Shown here piece after piece: positions 34,723-43,463 of a stretch of 64,000 bases of DNA; within the stretch, counting starts at the first letter, position 1, and every line of letters begins with the position of its first letter. Position numbers and translations under genes: made by a program. The stretch is from PHBD01 sp964578535. Its GTDB lineage: Bacteria; Desulfobacterota; Syntrophia; Syntrophales; PHBD01. The stretch lies in NCBI GenBank assembly GCA_964578535.1, contig CAZODI010000015.1:8657-72656 (forward strand). Reading direction: 5' to 3'. The notes beneath the pieces were generated by a model. It did not search any database and was not told the DNA's origin. It saw only the letters and a list, made by a program, of their open reading frames with translations.

Positions 34723-36075
34723 ATGGACCTTTTCGAGAGGGATGAACCCGGAGCAACCGGCCGCCCCCTGGCGGAGCGGATGAGGCCGCGCACCCTGGAG
34801 GATTACTCCGGCCAGGAGCATATTGTGGGGCCGGATACGCTTCTGAAGCGGGCCATCGGCCAGGATCGCCTGTTTTCCATGATCCTCTGGGGCCCTCCCG
34901 GCTCCGGGAAGACCACCCTCGCCCGGATTCTTGCCGGCGAGACGAAATCTCATTTCATCAGCTTCTCCGCCGTGCTGTCAGGGGTGAAGGAAATCCGGGC
35001 CGTCATTGAAGAGGCTCGCCGGATGAGGCAGCTCGGACGCCAGACCATCCTTTTCGTCGATGAAATCCATCGGTTCAATAAAGCCCAGCAGGATGCGTTT
35101 CTCCCCCATGTGGAGAGCGGCCTGATCACCCTGGTCGGGGCCACGACGGAAAACCCGTCTTTCGAGATCATCGCCCCTCTCCTGTCGCGCTGCCGGGTCC
35201 TGGTTCTGAAACCCCTCTCGGAGGAAAGCCTGGTGCGTCTTCTCCGGCGGGCCATTGAAGACGCGGACCAGGGACTCGGGCAGATGAACCTCCGGATCGA
35301 AGACGGCGCCCTGGAGGTCCTTGCCCGCTTTGCCGACGGGGACGCCCGGGCGGCCCTGAACGGACTGGAGGCGGTGGCGGCGTTTCTTTCTTCCGGGGAA
35401 GGTGACGGAGAAGCGGTGACACCGGAGCGGATCGGACAGATCCTCCAGCGGAAGTCACTCCTGTACGACAAGGAGGGGGAGGAACACTACAATCTTATCT
35501 CGGCGCTGCACAAGAGCCTCCGGGACAGCGACCCCGATGCTTCTCTTTACTGGCTGGCACGGATGCTGGCGGCCGGGGAGGACCCTCTTTACGTGGCCCG
35601 GCGGATGATTCGTTTTGCCTCGGAGGACGTCGGCAATGCCGACCCCCGGGCATTATCCCTGGCGGTCGACGCCCTGCAGGCATACCACTTCCTGGGTTCC
35701 CCGGAGGGGGATCTGGCCCTGGCCCAGGCGGCCCTCTATCTAGCCACGGCCCCCAAGAGCAATGCCGCCTACATTGCCTTCGGCAGAGTCCAGGGAGAGA
35801 TCCGCAGGACGGGAAGCCTTCCGGTCCCCCTGCATATTCGTAACGCCCCCACCCGGCTCATGAAGGAACTCGGTTACGGCGAAGGGTACCGCTATGCCCA
35901 CGATTACGAGGACGCCATGGTGTCTCAGGAACATCTGCCGGAAGAGCTGCGGGGGAAGCGCTTTTACGAACCGACGGACCGGGGATACGAAAAGATGATC
36001 GGAGAGAGACTGGCCTGGTGGCGGAAACGGATGCAGGATGCAAAGGGCAGGCACAAAAAGGAAGAGGAGGCCTGA
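34723..36075 (+). CDS. rarA: Replication-associated recombination protein A (MgsA/RarA AAA+ ATPase)
   Basis: The 450-residue AAA+ protein acts at stalled replication forks. It has LAERMRPRTLEDYSGQEHIVG, Walker A WGPPGSGKTTLA near residue 48, Walker B ILFVDEIHRFNKAQQDAFLPHVE, sensor 1 GATTENPSFE and the C-terminal tetramerisation region (SALHKSLRDSDPDASLYWLARML, RRMIRFASEDVGNADP, ATAPKSNAAY). Length is normal. The last codons and stop form one arm of a hairpin (36061-36088). Confidence 0.95.
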   Translation: MDLFERDEPGATGRPLAERMRPRTLEDYSGQEHIVGPDTLLKRAIGQDRLFSMILWGPPGSGKTTLARILAGETKSHFISFSAVLSGVKEIRAVIEEARRMRQLGRQTILFVDEIHRFNKAQQDAFLPHVESGLITLVGATTENPSFEIIAPLLSRCRVLVLKPLSEESLVRLLRRAIEDADQGLGQMNLRIEDGALEVLARFADGDARAALNGLEAVAAFLSSGEGDGEAVTPERIGQILQRKSLLYDKEGEEHYNLISALHKSLRDSDPDASLYWLARMLAAGEDPLYVARRMIRFASEDVGNADPRALSLAVDALQAYHFLGSPEGDLALAQAALYLATAPKSNAAYIAFGRVQGEIRRTGSLPVPLHIRNAPTRLMKELGYGEGYRYAHDYEDAMVSQEHLPEELRGKRFYEPTDRGYEKMIGERLAWWRKRMQDAKGRHKKEEEA

Positions 36076-36088
36076 TGGCCTCCTCTTC
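36061..36088 (+). terminator. Hairpin overlapping the rarA stop codon
   Basis: A perfect 12-bp inverted repeat GAAGAGGAGGCC / GGCCTCCTCTTC with a TGAT loop, which includes the stop codon. No T tract follows, so it may protect or pause rather than terminate. The following 36089-36354 is AT-richer and shows no gene. Confidence 0.5.
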
Positions 36089-36354
36089 CGGTGTCTTGTT
36101 GGATTGCTTTTTGAAACGCTTGCTTTGCCATCGGCCGACCCTGCCCGGTTGATCAGCCGTATTGTTTCGTTTGTTGCCTTTCTTTATTCAGGAATCGTGC
36201 CAAAACGGGCCTGTTTGTAAGTGTTCAATATTGTTCGGTATGTATTGAAGGGCCGATTCCCGGACCCGGTCGGAGAAAACAAAGCCTGTTCAAGGCGCTG
36301 TTCGCTTTCCGGGGCTCTCTTTTAAAAAACATAGAAAAATCGGCCACTAAAGAA

Positions 36355-36392
36355 GCGTGACAAAAATTGTCACGCCCTGACAAAAAATGTCT
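36355..36392 (+). promoter_or_regulatory. Tandem palindromic operator-like sites
   Basis: GCGTGACA-AAAAT-TGTCACGC (36355-36375) is a perfect palindrome with 8-bp arms. A second copy, TGACA-AAAAA-TGTCT (36378-36392), follows with centres 20 bp apart, two helical turns. This is the layout of an activator or repressor binding to adjacent faces. The nearest gene is the histidine kinase 158 bp downstream; autoregulation by the paired NtrC-type regulator is a possibility. Confidence 0.6.
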
Positions 36393-36481
36393 GCCTTCCA
36401 TTCCTTACCGGAATAGAGGAGACATCCCCCCGGACCGTGCCGACGATTGCCTTCGTTGTCCGTCGCTGCACGTCGTCGCGG

Positions 36482-36509
36482 TTGACTTTTCCCGGGAAAC
36501 TCCTATGAT
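36482..36509 (+). promoter_or_regulatory. Promoter of the histidine kinase gene
   Basis: TTGACT (36482-36487) and TATGAT (36504-36509), spacer 16 bp, close to sigma-70 consensus. Transcription would begin near 36516, supporting a translation start downstream at GTG 36550. Confidence 0.5.
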
Positions 36510-36549
36510 GCGGAAAACTTCCACAATCTTGCCGGAGGGAATCGACTCC

Positions 36550-38325
36550 GTGAAGGACCCTCGAAAAATTGTCTGGGAACACAATGCCGCCCGGGATCGA
36601 CGTTCGTTCCTGCCCCCGCTGGCCATGACGGTTGTCTGCGGCGTCTTCATCGGTCTGATCCTGGTTATGGGCCTGTTCACCCGCCAGAGTATCGACCGGA
36701 CCCTGACGCGGTTCATGGAGGAGCGTGCCCAGGGCTTCGTAGGCGTCGTGGAACGGTTGGCCCAGGAGAACATCGACAATCTGAATCGGCTCGTGCAAGA
36801 ACAGCGCCTTCAGGGAGGACGGTTTACCCCGCTCTCGGAGTCGATGCTGGCCACCCAGCGCTCTTTCATGGCCTCCCTCGTCGAGATCGCCCGGGATGTA
36901 GACCGGGACTGGAAGGAGGGACGGTTGAGCAATGACTCCCTCAAAAAACTGGCTGCGGAACGGGGTGTCTGGCTCATCGCCGCCCTCAACCGGGAAGGCG
37001 TCTCCGTCTACTCGAGCCGGCTTCTGCCCGCCGATGGCGAGCGGAATGACACGGCCGGTTCCCGGCCTGTCACCCTTTCCGGCCTCAACCGTCTGTCGGA
37101 GAAGAAGCGAATATCCTTTATCGCCCTGCGGAGACCCGATGGAAGCGGGACGACCGTCATTGCCCTGGATGCCGAGACCAACCGCTCCTTCGGGATCAGG
37201 ATCTCCGTGGAGAGAGCCCTGCGGGAACTCGGAAAGGGCCAGGGACTTGTTTACCTGGTGGCGAAGGAACCGCAGGGTCAGCTCCTGGGAAGTCTGGGAA
37301 AAGAGCCCGAGGCCTGGGCGGAAGGAGATGTTCCGCTATCAAAAATCCTTTCCGGATCCCAGGCGATCTCCAGTCGCAAGGTTACCATCGAGGGAATGAG
37401 GCTCTTTGACTTTGCGACCCCGTTGAAGCTGAACGGTCAGGTGGCGGGATACGTTCGAATCGGCCTCGACCGGGGTGCCGCGGACCAGATCCTGTCGGAA
37501 AACGAGCGCCAGATTTTTATCTTTGCGGCCCTGGTCATGGTCATCATGCTCCTGTCGATGTGGTTCCTCTACCAGAGCCAGAACCGGCACATCACCCGGA
37601 TTGTCGAGATGGAGAGGCGTCTGGAGAAGGCGGAACGGCTCTCGGCTCTTGGAAAACTGGCGGCGGGCGTAGCCCATGAGATCCGCAATCCCCTGAACGC
37701 CATCAGTATGGCCAGCCAGCGCCTGAAGCGGGACTATGTGCCCGATGCGGATGGAAAAAAGGAGGAATTTCAGGTCCTGACCGGTGTCATCCGAGACGAG
37801 ATACGGCGACTCAACGGGATCATCGAGGAATTTCTCACCTTTTCCAGGAGCCGTCGGCTGGAGCTTCATGATTACCCCGTGTCGGAGGTTCTCCAGAAGA
37901 TCGTGAACCTGATCCGGGCGGAAGCCGATGAAAAAGGGATTGCCATCGAGACCCGCTGGGGAGATCCGCCGGTGGTCGTTCCCATGGACGTGGACAAGCT
38001 TCAGCAGGCGCTCCTGAATTTCGTCAAGAATGCCATGGAATCCATGGAGAACAGCGGTACACTGACCCTGGCGGCAGGCCGATCCTCCCGTGGACGGGTG
38101 AACATTCGGGTCGCCGATACGGGATGCGGGATGACGGAGGAGCAGATCGAGCAGATCTTCAACCCTGAATACACGACCAAGGAGAAGGGGTTGGGATTGG
38201 GGCTTCCCCTGGCCCATGAGATCATCCGGGGGCACGGCGGGGAGATCCGGGTCACCAGCCGCCAGGGGGAAGGGACGACCTTCGAGATCTATCTGCCGGC
38301 GGAAAGGGCCGGCTCCAAAGTGTGA
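36550..38325 (+). CDS. Membrane-bound sensor histidine kinase (NtrB/ZraS type)
   Basis: The 591-residue kinase has one N-terminal helix (about 18-38), a periplasmic sensor region of about 255 residues, a second helix (about 310-330, FIFAALVMVIMLLSMWFLY), then HisKA and HATPase domains: ALGKLAAGVAHEIRNPLNAIS (phospho-His), NFVKNAMESM (N-box), VADTGCGM (G1), GLGLGLPLAHEII (G2). This arrangement matches ZraS/AtoS-type partners of NtrC-family regulators; the regulator is at 38577. GTG 36550 with GGAGGG about 10 nt upstream is chosen since a promoter lies at 36482-36509; ATG 36505 inside that promoter is unlikely. Sensor ligand unknown. Confidence 0.88.
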   Translation: MKDPRKIVWEHNAARDRRSFLPPLAMTVVCGVFIGLILVMGLFTRQSIDRTLTRFMEERAQGFVGVVERLAQENIDNLNRLVQEQRLQGGRFTPLSESMLATQRSFMASLVEIARDVDRDWKEGRLSNDSLKKLAAERGVWLIAALNREGVSVYSSRLLPADGERNDTAGSRPVTLSGLNRLSEKKRISFIALRRPDGSGTTVIALDAETNRSFGIRISVERALRELGKGQGLVYLVAKEPQGQLLGSLGKEPEAWAEGDVPLSKILSGSQAISSRKVTIEGMRLFDFATPLKLNGQVAGYVRIGLDRGAADQILSENERQIFIFAALVMVIMLLSMWFLYQSQNRHITRIVEMERRLEKAERLSALGKLAAGVAHEIRNPLNAISMASQRLKRDYVPDADGKKEEFQVLTGVIRDEIRRLNGIIEEFLTFSRSRRLELHDYPVSEVLQKIVNLIRAEADEKGIAIETRWGDPPVVVPMDVDKLQQALLNFVKNAMESMENSGTLTLAAGRSSRGRVNIRVADTGCGMTEEQIEQIFNPEYTTKEKGLGLGLPLAHEIIRGHGGEIRVTSRQGEGTTFEIYLPAERAGSKV

Positions 38326-38326
38326 T

Positions 38327-38450
38327 AGGGTTGCTGAAAAACGCCCGTCTGCTTCGTTCCCCTCCTCCTTCGCTGCTCGACGTACGAAAAAGTAAGACTC
38401 GCGGCTCAGGCCGTCGGGAGCCTTGCATCCGGACATTTTTGAGCAGCCCT
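38327..38450. repeat. REP/MITE-like repeat element with terminal inverted repeats
   Basis: A 124-bp non-coding block has near-inverted ends: AGGGTTGCTGAAAAA (38327-38341) and TTTTTGAGCAGCCCT (38436-38450), 13 of 15 positions complementary. The interior contains CGACGTACGAAAAAGTAAG, a type of sequence that recurs between genes in many Desulfobacterota genomes (my recollection, not searched). It separates the kinase and regulator genes, which otherwise form a typical pair, so its insertion may have split an operon. Confidence 0.6.
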
Positions 38451-38576
38451 GTCAAGGCTTGTGAGTTGACCGAGTTGTTGAAAAGTAGCTGCCTGTAACA
38501 TTTCGGGTTGGGGATAGATTGAATCTTTTCCCGATCTGCCAGGCTGTACTCTAAAGAATGACCTAGAGGGACGGGA

Positions 38577-39941
38577 ATGAAAAATCTCAACATCCTGATC
38601 GTCGAAGACGGCCAGTCACAGCGGCAGATGCTCCGCGATTTCCTCAACGGGGAGGGGTACAGTGTGGCCGAGGCGGAGAACGGCGAGACCGCCATCTCCC
38701 AGGTGAAAAACCGTCATTTCGACCTGCTTCTCCTGGACTATAAGATGCCCGGTATGGACGGCATGCAGGTTCTCAAGGAGGTCAAACGGATCAATCCCGA
38801 GATCGACGTCGTCATCGTCACGGCGTTCGGAACCATCGAAACGGCGGTTGACGCCATGAAGGCCGGCGCCCTCGATTACATCACAAAGCCCATCGAGTTC
38901 GACGAGCTGCTCCTCCTGGTGGACCGGGTGGCGGAAAGACGGATCCTGATCCGGGAAAACGAGATGCTCCGCCAGGAACTCCAGCAGAAAGGGGTTACCT
39001 CCGAGCAGATTATTTACGCGAGCACTGCCATGGGGGAGCTCATCAACCTTGCGGGACGGGTCGCTGCCAGCCGCGCAACGGTCCTCATCCAGGGGGAAAG
39101 CGGGACGGGAAAGGAATTGATGGCGCGCCTGGTCCACCAGTTGAGTCCGCGCTCGACGAAACCGTTCATTGCTGTCAACTGCGGAGCCCTGCATGAGAAC
39201 CTCCTGGAGAGCGAGCTCTTCGGCCACGAGCGGGGCGCCTTTACAGGGGCCGTGGCGCGACGCATCGGACGGTTCGAGGAGGCCGACGGGGGGACCCTCT
39301 TCCTGGACGAGGTAGGGGAACTCTCGCCATCGGTCCAGGTCAAGCTGCTCCGCTTTCTCCAGGAGCGCGAGTTCCAGCGCCTGGGGGGAAACCAGACACT
39401 CCGGTCGGACGTACGGATCATCAGCGCCACCAACCGCAACCTGGAAAGCCGGGTCAGGGAGGGAGCGTTCCGGGAAGACTTGTTTTACCGCCTCAATGTA
39501 GTCCTCATGTCCGTTCCGCCCCTTCGGGAAAGAAAGGACGACATCCCCGCCCTCGTGCAGCATTTCATATCCCGGTTCCGTGCCGAAAACGGCAAGGAGA
39601 TCGATGGAGTCAGCCGGGAAGCCCAGGATCTGCTCATGAAGTACGACTACCCGGGCAACGTCCGGGAACTGGAAAACATCCTGGAGCGGGCGGTTGTGAT
39701 TGCCAGGAACCCGCTGATCACGGCGGACGACCTCCCCTTCCGCGACGAATGGACCGACGCCGAGGAGGATGGGACGGGTAGCGAGGGACCTCTCAGGAAC
39801 GCCGTGGAGGACCTGGAAAAGCGGCTGATCCTGGATGCCATGGAAAAAGCCGGGGGACAGCATCTCAAGGCGGCGGAGAGCCTCGGGCTGAACAAGCGGA
39901 TGCTCCGTTACAAGCTGAAGAAGTACGGAATCCGCGGCTGA
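38577..39941 (+). CDS. Sigma-54-dependent response regulator, NtrC family
   Basis: The 454-residue regulator has a receiver domain (1-120, phosphoacceptor Asp54 in LLLLDYKMPGMDG), an AAA+ domain with GESGTGKE (173-180), GAFTGA (220-225), GTLFLDEVGEL and YPGNVRELENILERAV, and a C-terminal Fis-like helix-turn-helix (about 420-452, HLKAAESLGLNKRMLRYKL). It activates sigma-54 promoters after phosphorylation, presumably by the kinase at 36550. GAGGGACGGG precedes the ATG. Its targets are not evident in the window, apart from a candidate -24/-12 promoter near the chemoreceptor at 57114. Confidence 0.94.
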   Translation: MKNLNILIVEDGQSQRQMLRDFLNGEGYSVAEAENGETAISQVKNRHFDLLLLDYKMPGMDGMQVLKEVKRINPEIDVVIVTAFGTIETAVDAMKAGALDYITKPIEFDELLLLVDRVAERRILIRENEMLRQELQQKGVTSEQIIYASTAMGELINLAGRVAASRATVLIQGESGTGKELMARLVHQLSPRSTKPFIAVNCGALHENLLESELFGHERGAFTGAVARRIGRFEEADGGTLFLDEVGELSPSVQVKLLRFLQEREFQRLGGNQTLRSDVRIISATNRNLESRVREGAFREDLFYRLNVVLMSVPPLRERKDDIPALVQHFISRFRAENGKEIDGVSREAQDLLMKYDYPGNVRELENILERAVVIARNPLITADDLPFRDEWTDAEEDGTGSEGPLRNAVEDLEKRLILDAMEKAGGQHLKAAESLGLNKRMLRYKLKKYGIRG

Positions 39942-39950
39942 AGGGAAGAT

Positions 39951-40274
39951 ATGGCGATGGAGACGTTTATCCAGGTCGTGACAACGGTGGAGAAGCAGGA
40001 GGATGCACGGCGGATCGCCCGGGCCGTGGTCGAGAGGCGACTTGCCGCCTGCGCCCAGGTGATTGGACCGATCACGAGCACCTACTGGTGGAAAGGGCGG
40101 ATCGAGGATGCACAGGAATGGCAGTGTCTCCTGAAGGCCCGGGAAGACCGGTTTGATGTTCTGGAACAGGCCATTCGCGAAATCCACCCGTACGATGTTC
40201 CGGAAATCGTCTCCATGCCCCTGGTTCAAGTGAGCCGCGCCTACCGGGAATGGCTCCAGCAGGAGCTCACTTGA
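39951..40274 (+). CDS. cutA: Divalent-cation tolerance protein CutA
   Basis: The 107-residue trimeric protein matches CutA1: FIQVVTTVEKQEDARRIARAVVERRLAACAQVIGPITSTYWWKG, then KAREDRFDVLEQAIREIHPYDVPEIVSMPL and YREWL at the end. CutA was linked to copper tolerance, but its chemistry is unclear. AAGGGAAG precedes the ATG, 9 nt after the response regulator stop, so cotranscription is likely. It overlaps the convergent methyltransferase gene by 8 bp. Confidence 0.95.
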   Translation: MAMETFIQVVTTVEKQEDARRIARAVVERRLAACAQVIGPITSTYWWKGRIEDAQEWQCLLKAREDRFDVLEQAIREIHPYDVPEIVSMPLVQVSRAYREWLQQELT

Positions 40275-40899
40275 CGGCCCTGCCGTAGAGCGCTGTTGTC
40301 CTTGATCCGACGATCCGGATCTCCAGAACGGTGAGAGAGGCTTCTTCCAGCAGTTCCCTGAGCCGGGAGGGGGTGAACAGGATCAGCCCCTCCGGAGGGG
40401 GCGGTCCGAACATCCTGTAATAACGCATCGCCATCCAGAACACCTCCCAGGGGGGCATGCCGAAATCCGTGTAGGACATGACCAGGACCCGGCCGTGTCG
40501 CCTGACCACCCGGCCGGCCTCCTGCAGGGCCCGCAGCGGGTCGGGGATCGTGTGCAGGACATTGGCGATGACGACCGCATCAAACCGTTCGTCCGGAAAG
40601 GGGAGATTCCGGCAGTCCGCTTCCTGCAGCCGGACGTTCGGACATCGCCCCAGCCGGATCATGGCCGTCTCCAGCATTTCTCCGGACAGGTCCGTTGCCA
40701 GCACCTGTGACGACCGTTCCGCGAGAATCCGGGTGAAATAGCCCGCCCCGCATCCGCACTCGAGAACCTCCCTGAGCGGTCCCTCGCGGCGCAGTTCATC
40801 CACCAGCCTCTCCCGGATGTCCCGTCCCAAGACATATTCTGCGGCGCGGTCGTAGCGGCCGGCGAAACGTCCCCAGTACGTGTCTTTCTTCGGGTGCAT
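40267..40899 (-). CDS. Class I SAM-dependent methyltransferase
   Basis: The 210-residue enzyme has the SAM motifs LECGCGAGYFTRILAERSSQVLATDLSGEML (motif I and post I), EADCRNLPFPDERFDAVVIANVLHTIPD and RVVRRHGRVLVMSYTDFG. This resembles UbiE/Coq5-like or arsenite-type methyltransferases; the substrate is unknown. ATG 40899 with AAGGGGAAG upstream is chosen; a long in-frame extension further upstream crosses the intergenic region and is not coding. It reads toward cutA and overlaps its last 8 bp. Confidence 0.88.
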   Translation of the reverse strand: MHPKKDTYWGRFAGRYDRAAEYVLGRDIRERLVDELRREGPLREVLECGCGAGYFTRILAERSSQVLATDLSGEMLETAMIRLGRCPNVRLQEADCRNLPFPDERFDAVVIANVLHTIPDPLRALQEAGRVVRRHGRVLVMSYTDFGMPPWEVFWMAMRYYRMFGPPPPEGLILFTPSRLRELLEEASLTVLEIRIVGSRTTALYGRAVK

Positions 40900-41154
40900 G
40901 GCGGGCTTCCCCTTCGACGCTTCGTGCCGTCGGTATGAATCGGGCGTGAAGTGAACGATCTCGGCCGGCTGGTTCCTACCATGCCACGGTAACACGATCA
41001 AATGGAGAAGTCCATGATACGACGGGCATAATGACCTCGGGAAGGACACCGCTTTTCCCTGTCGGGCATTACCCTTTTCTGGTATATGCCACGGACCGCT
41101 TCGCGATCCATGTACTTGATTCCGGCCCCTCGGCCGAAGATGGGAGGAATGTTT

Positions 41155-41685
41155 ATGAAACGACTGCTGGTTTTGTCTCTGTTGTGCATCCCGTGGATTT
41201 TTGTTTCCGTTGTCACAGCGGCGCAGGCCGCCCCCGTGCGGATCGGCATCATCGACGTCCAGAAAATCATCAAGGATTCCAAGGCGGCCAAGGACGCCCG
41301 GGCTGTCTTTCAGAAGGAGCAGGAAAAAAGGCAGGCTGCCTATGCCGCGCGGGAGAGAGAGGTTGTGAAGCTCCAGGAGGAGCTGAGAAAACTCGATGCC
41401 AATGCACCGGCGGAACTCCGAAAGACGATGACGGACAAGTTCAATATCGGGGCCAGGGAACTGAAACGGTTCAAGGACGATCTCGAAGAGGAGCTGCGGC
41501 GAAAGGAAATCGAGCTGACGGCAAAGGTAATCCAGGACTTGAACCGCATCCTGGCAGAGTTTCGGAAGAAGGAAAAGCTGACGGTTATTCTCCTCAAATC
41601 CTCTGCCGCAGCCTATGACGAGGCCCTGGACATCACGGACCGGGTCATAAAAATATACGACAGCGAGACGCAAAAGAAGAAATAG
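41155..41685 (+). CDS. Skp/OmpH family periplasmic chaperone
   Basis: The 176-residue exported protein has a signal peptide (MKRLLVLSLLCIPWIFV, cleavage after AQA near residue 26) and the OmpH pattern IGIIDVQKIIKDSKAAKDARAVFQKE followed by a long charged coiled coil (about 55-140) and the beta-return KEKLTVILLKSSAAAYDEALDITDRVIKIYD. Skp holds unfolded outer-membrane proteins in the periplasm, which supports a double-membraned cell. GGAGG lies 7 nt ahead of ATG 41155. It does not sit next to bamA or lpxD as is common, so it may be a paralogue. Confidence 0.88.
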   Translation: MKRLLVLSLLCIPWIFVSVVTAAQAAPVRIGIIDVQKIIKDSKAAKDARAVFQKEQEKRQAAYAAREREVVKLQEELRKLDANAPAELRKTMTDKFNIGARELKRFKDDLEEELRRKEIELTAKVIQDLNRILAEFRKKEKLTVILLKSSAAAYDEALDITDRVIKIYDSETQKKK

Positions 41686-41705
41686 AGGATTCCGGAGATA
41701 TCCCG

Positions 41706-41987
41706 TTACGGCCGTTCCGTCCGGTTTACCCCGGCCTGCCGCTCCCGGATGTGCCGGTCCAGGAGGGGCTGCAGGATCGAGAGGAAAAGGTCCACGTCTC
41801 TGCGGGCCGCCTCAAGCTGCCCGGGGGCCATCCGGTCCCCGAACATCTCGTGGAAATTCTCCACGACCTGTTCGAATTCTTCCTGCGCGGCCACGGATTC
41901 GCCGATATCGGTGCTCATCATGCAGACCTGCAGGCAGAGTGCGGATATCTTCATCTGGGCGAGTACTTCGTAAGGGTCCGTACTCAT
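41706..41987 (-). CDS. Hypothetical protein, 93 aa
   Basis: A small, mostly helical soluble protein (MSTDPYEVLAQMKISALCLQVC, then SVAAQEEFEQVVENFHEMFGD, RRDVDLFLSILQPLLDRHIRER). It has no membrane segment, signal peptide or recognised domain. ATG 41987 follows AGGAGGAA by about 12 nt, a long but usable distance; the frame is open for 41 more codons upstream without similarity. Convergent with the Skp-like gene. Confidence 0.55.
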   Translation of the reverse strand: MSTDPYEVLAQMKISALCLQVCMMSTDIGESVAAQEEFEQVVENFHEMFGDRMAPGQLEAARRDVDLFLSILQPLLDRHIRERQAGVNRTERP

Positions 41988-42066
41988 GGTATGGCAATTC
42001 CTCCTGGAGTTCGCCGCCTCTGTTGAATCGGCGGTTCGGATGGGTGCATTGCTTACCAGAAAAAAC

Positions 42067-42861
42067 TCAGCCTGACAAACCGCCGCTTTTCCGGATGAAA
42101 AAGTAGCCATGGTTTTCCTGCCTGCCGTCCAGATCCCGGGCCGCCTCCAGGACGTTCAGGCCTATGTTTTCCAGGAGATTCCGGAAGTCCCGGAATGGGA
42201 AGGACGTCATGGTGATGACGTGAGTGGCGTACGCTCCTTCCCCTTCCTTCGTCCGATACCGGTCCGAGCCGTCCGAGTAGCGCATCTGCAAAAAGGCGAA
42301 TGCGCCGTCCCGGAGCAGCGTTTCCATGACCCGGAGCACCCGTCCGGTATAGGCCCGGGAAGGGAAGTGCTGGAAGACGGCAATGGACAGGATGAAATCC
42401 ACGGAACCCGCCGGGACGACGTCCAGGATGGATTCCGGATGCTCTGCGGCGATCAGGGTATCCCTGAAATTCCGGTGCCCCAGCCGCTCCATCTGGTGTC
42501 TGCACTCCCGGAGGGTGGCGCCGGAGATCTCGACCCCGTAGACTCGCGAAAAACGCTCACAGAGGATCCGGGTCAGGGCACCACCGCCGCATCCCCATTC
42601 CAGGGCTTGCGCATCCCCTGGGGGAAATGCAGTTCCGGCAGCGGCAAAACGGCGGAACCGTTCTTCCAGGAGACCCCGGTGGAACTCCCCGTGCTCCATC
42701 CAGCGATCCCGCTCCCAGCGCCCGGAGCCGCACCAGTGGGACTGGTCTCGGATCCGGTCGTCATCGGCGCTCATCCGCCAGTACCGGCCCGCTTCATGGC
42801 CGGGATCGTCGGGTGCTGCCTGATACAAGCGGCGGATGGTCCGCCTCAGCCATGACACCAT
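42067..42861 (-). CDS. SAM-dependent methyltransferase
   Basis: The 264-residue enzyme shows ALEWGCGGGALTRILCERFSRVYGVEISGATL (SAM motif I), VDFILSIAVFQHFPS and MRYSDGSDRYRTKEGEG. The N-terminal 85 residues (RYWRMSADDDRIRDQSHWCGSGRW) are not part of the core fold and may bind substrate. The substrate is unknown. It is separate from the methyltransferase at 40267 and only distantly similar. It faces away from the coiled-coil/peptidase operon. Confidence 0.85.
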   Translation of the reverse strand: MVSWLRRTIRRLYQAAPDDPGHEAGRYWRMSADDDRIRDQSHWCGSGRWERDRWMEHGEFHRGLLEERFRRFAAAGTAFPPGDAQALEWGCGGGALTRILCERFSRVYGVEISGATLRECRHQMERLGHRNFRDTLIAAEHPESILDVVPAGSVDFILSIAVFQHFPSRAYTGRVLRVMETLLRDGAFAFLQMRYSDGSDRYRTKEGEGAYATHVITMTSFPFRDFRNLLENIGLNVLEAARDLDGRQENHGYFFIRKSGGLSG

Positions 42862-42972
42862 GCCACCCCCTTCCCGTCAGCAGGGCTGTATCCGATTCGT
42901 GCCGGTTTCGCAACGGTTCCGTAAAGGCCCCCTGCATACACCCGGGAGGCATGGACAGTCCGGCTTTGCTCC

Positions 42973-43002
42973 TTGACGACGGCTGCCGGGGAATCGTATG
43001 AT
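42973..43002 (+). promoter_or_regulatory. Promoter of the coiled-coil/C39 peptidase operon
   Basis: TTGACG (42973-42978) and TATGAT (42997-43002), spacer 18 bp; start near 43009. The leader to GTG 43174 is about 165 nt without recognised structure. The rest of 42862-43173 shows nothing else. Confidence 0.5.
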
Positions 43003-43173
43003 GCGCATCAAGGACACATCCGCCCCCTCCCTGAGGGAAGTACAGGACTGACGGACCCGGGACACTGTGAACATTCTCCTGCGGGAGGAACATCTCTTCC
43101 CGACCTTTTCAGGCCGTGCTTCTCCCTGCCTGCGGGTCCGGGGAGCGGAACGGCAATGAAACGGGAGTGAACC

Positions 43174-43431
43174 GTGACGATGGATGCACTGAAGGGTGAA
43201 CTGGAGGCAACGTACGAGGAAATCGTGGACGTCCTGTCAAGGCGTCTGGAATCGGTCTGGGATATCCTGAAGGACGTGCAGAAGGAATCCATATCCATGC
43301 AGGAAAAGGTCGAGGCGGTCAGAGCCGCCGTCGGTGACCTGAGGCAGGCAATCGTTCTGAGTTCGCTGGATGACGGGGAAAGGGCCCGATTCGAGGCGCA
43401 CCTCAAGAAAGTGGAAGATTTGCTTGCATGA
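43174..43431 (+). CDS. Small coiled-coil protein, 85 aa
   Basis: An acidic, wholly helical product (LKGELEATYEEIVDVLSRRLESVWDILKDVQKE, VEAVRAAVGDLRQAIVLSSLDD, EAHLKKVEDLLA) with heptad periodicity. GTG 43174 has GGGAG 7 nt upstream; ATG 43180 is the alternative. It resembles the next gene in build: a helix with a regularly spaced leucine pattern, a short hinge and a final amphipathic helix ending in LL. The pair may form a hetero-oligomer. No known family recognised. Confidence 0.6.
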   Translation: MTMDALKGELEATYEEIVDVLSRRLESVWDILKDVQKESISMQEKVEAVRAAVGDLRQAIVLSSLDDGERARFEAHLKKVEDLLA

Positions 43432-43463
43432 ACCGGGATGAATGGAGCCGGGGAGGTTGAATC

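Noticed and set aside
36301..36352. Sigma-54 promoter upstream of the kinase gene
   Set aside because: The only GG...GC pair (CGGCC...AAGC) has 11 bp between, not 10, and a good sigma-70 promoter lies closer.
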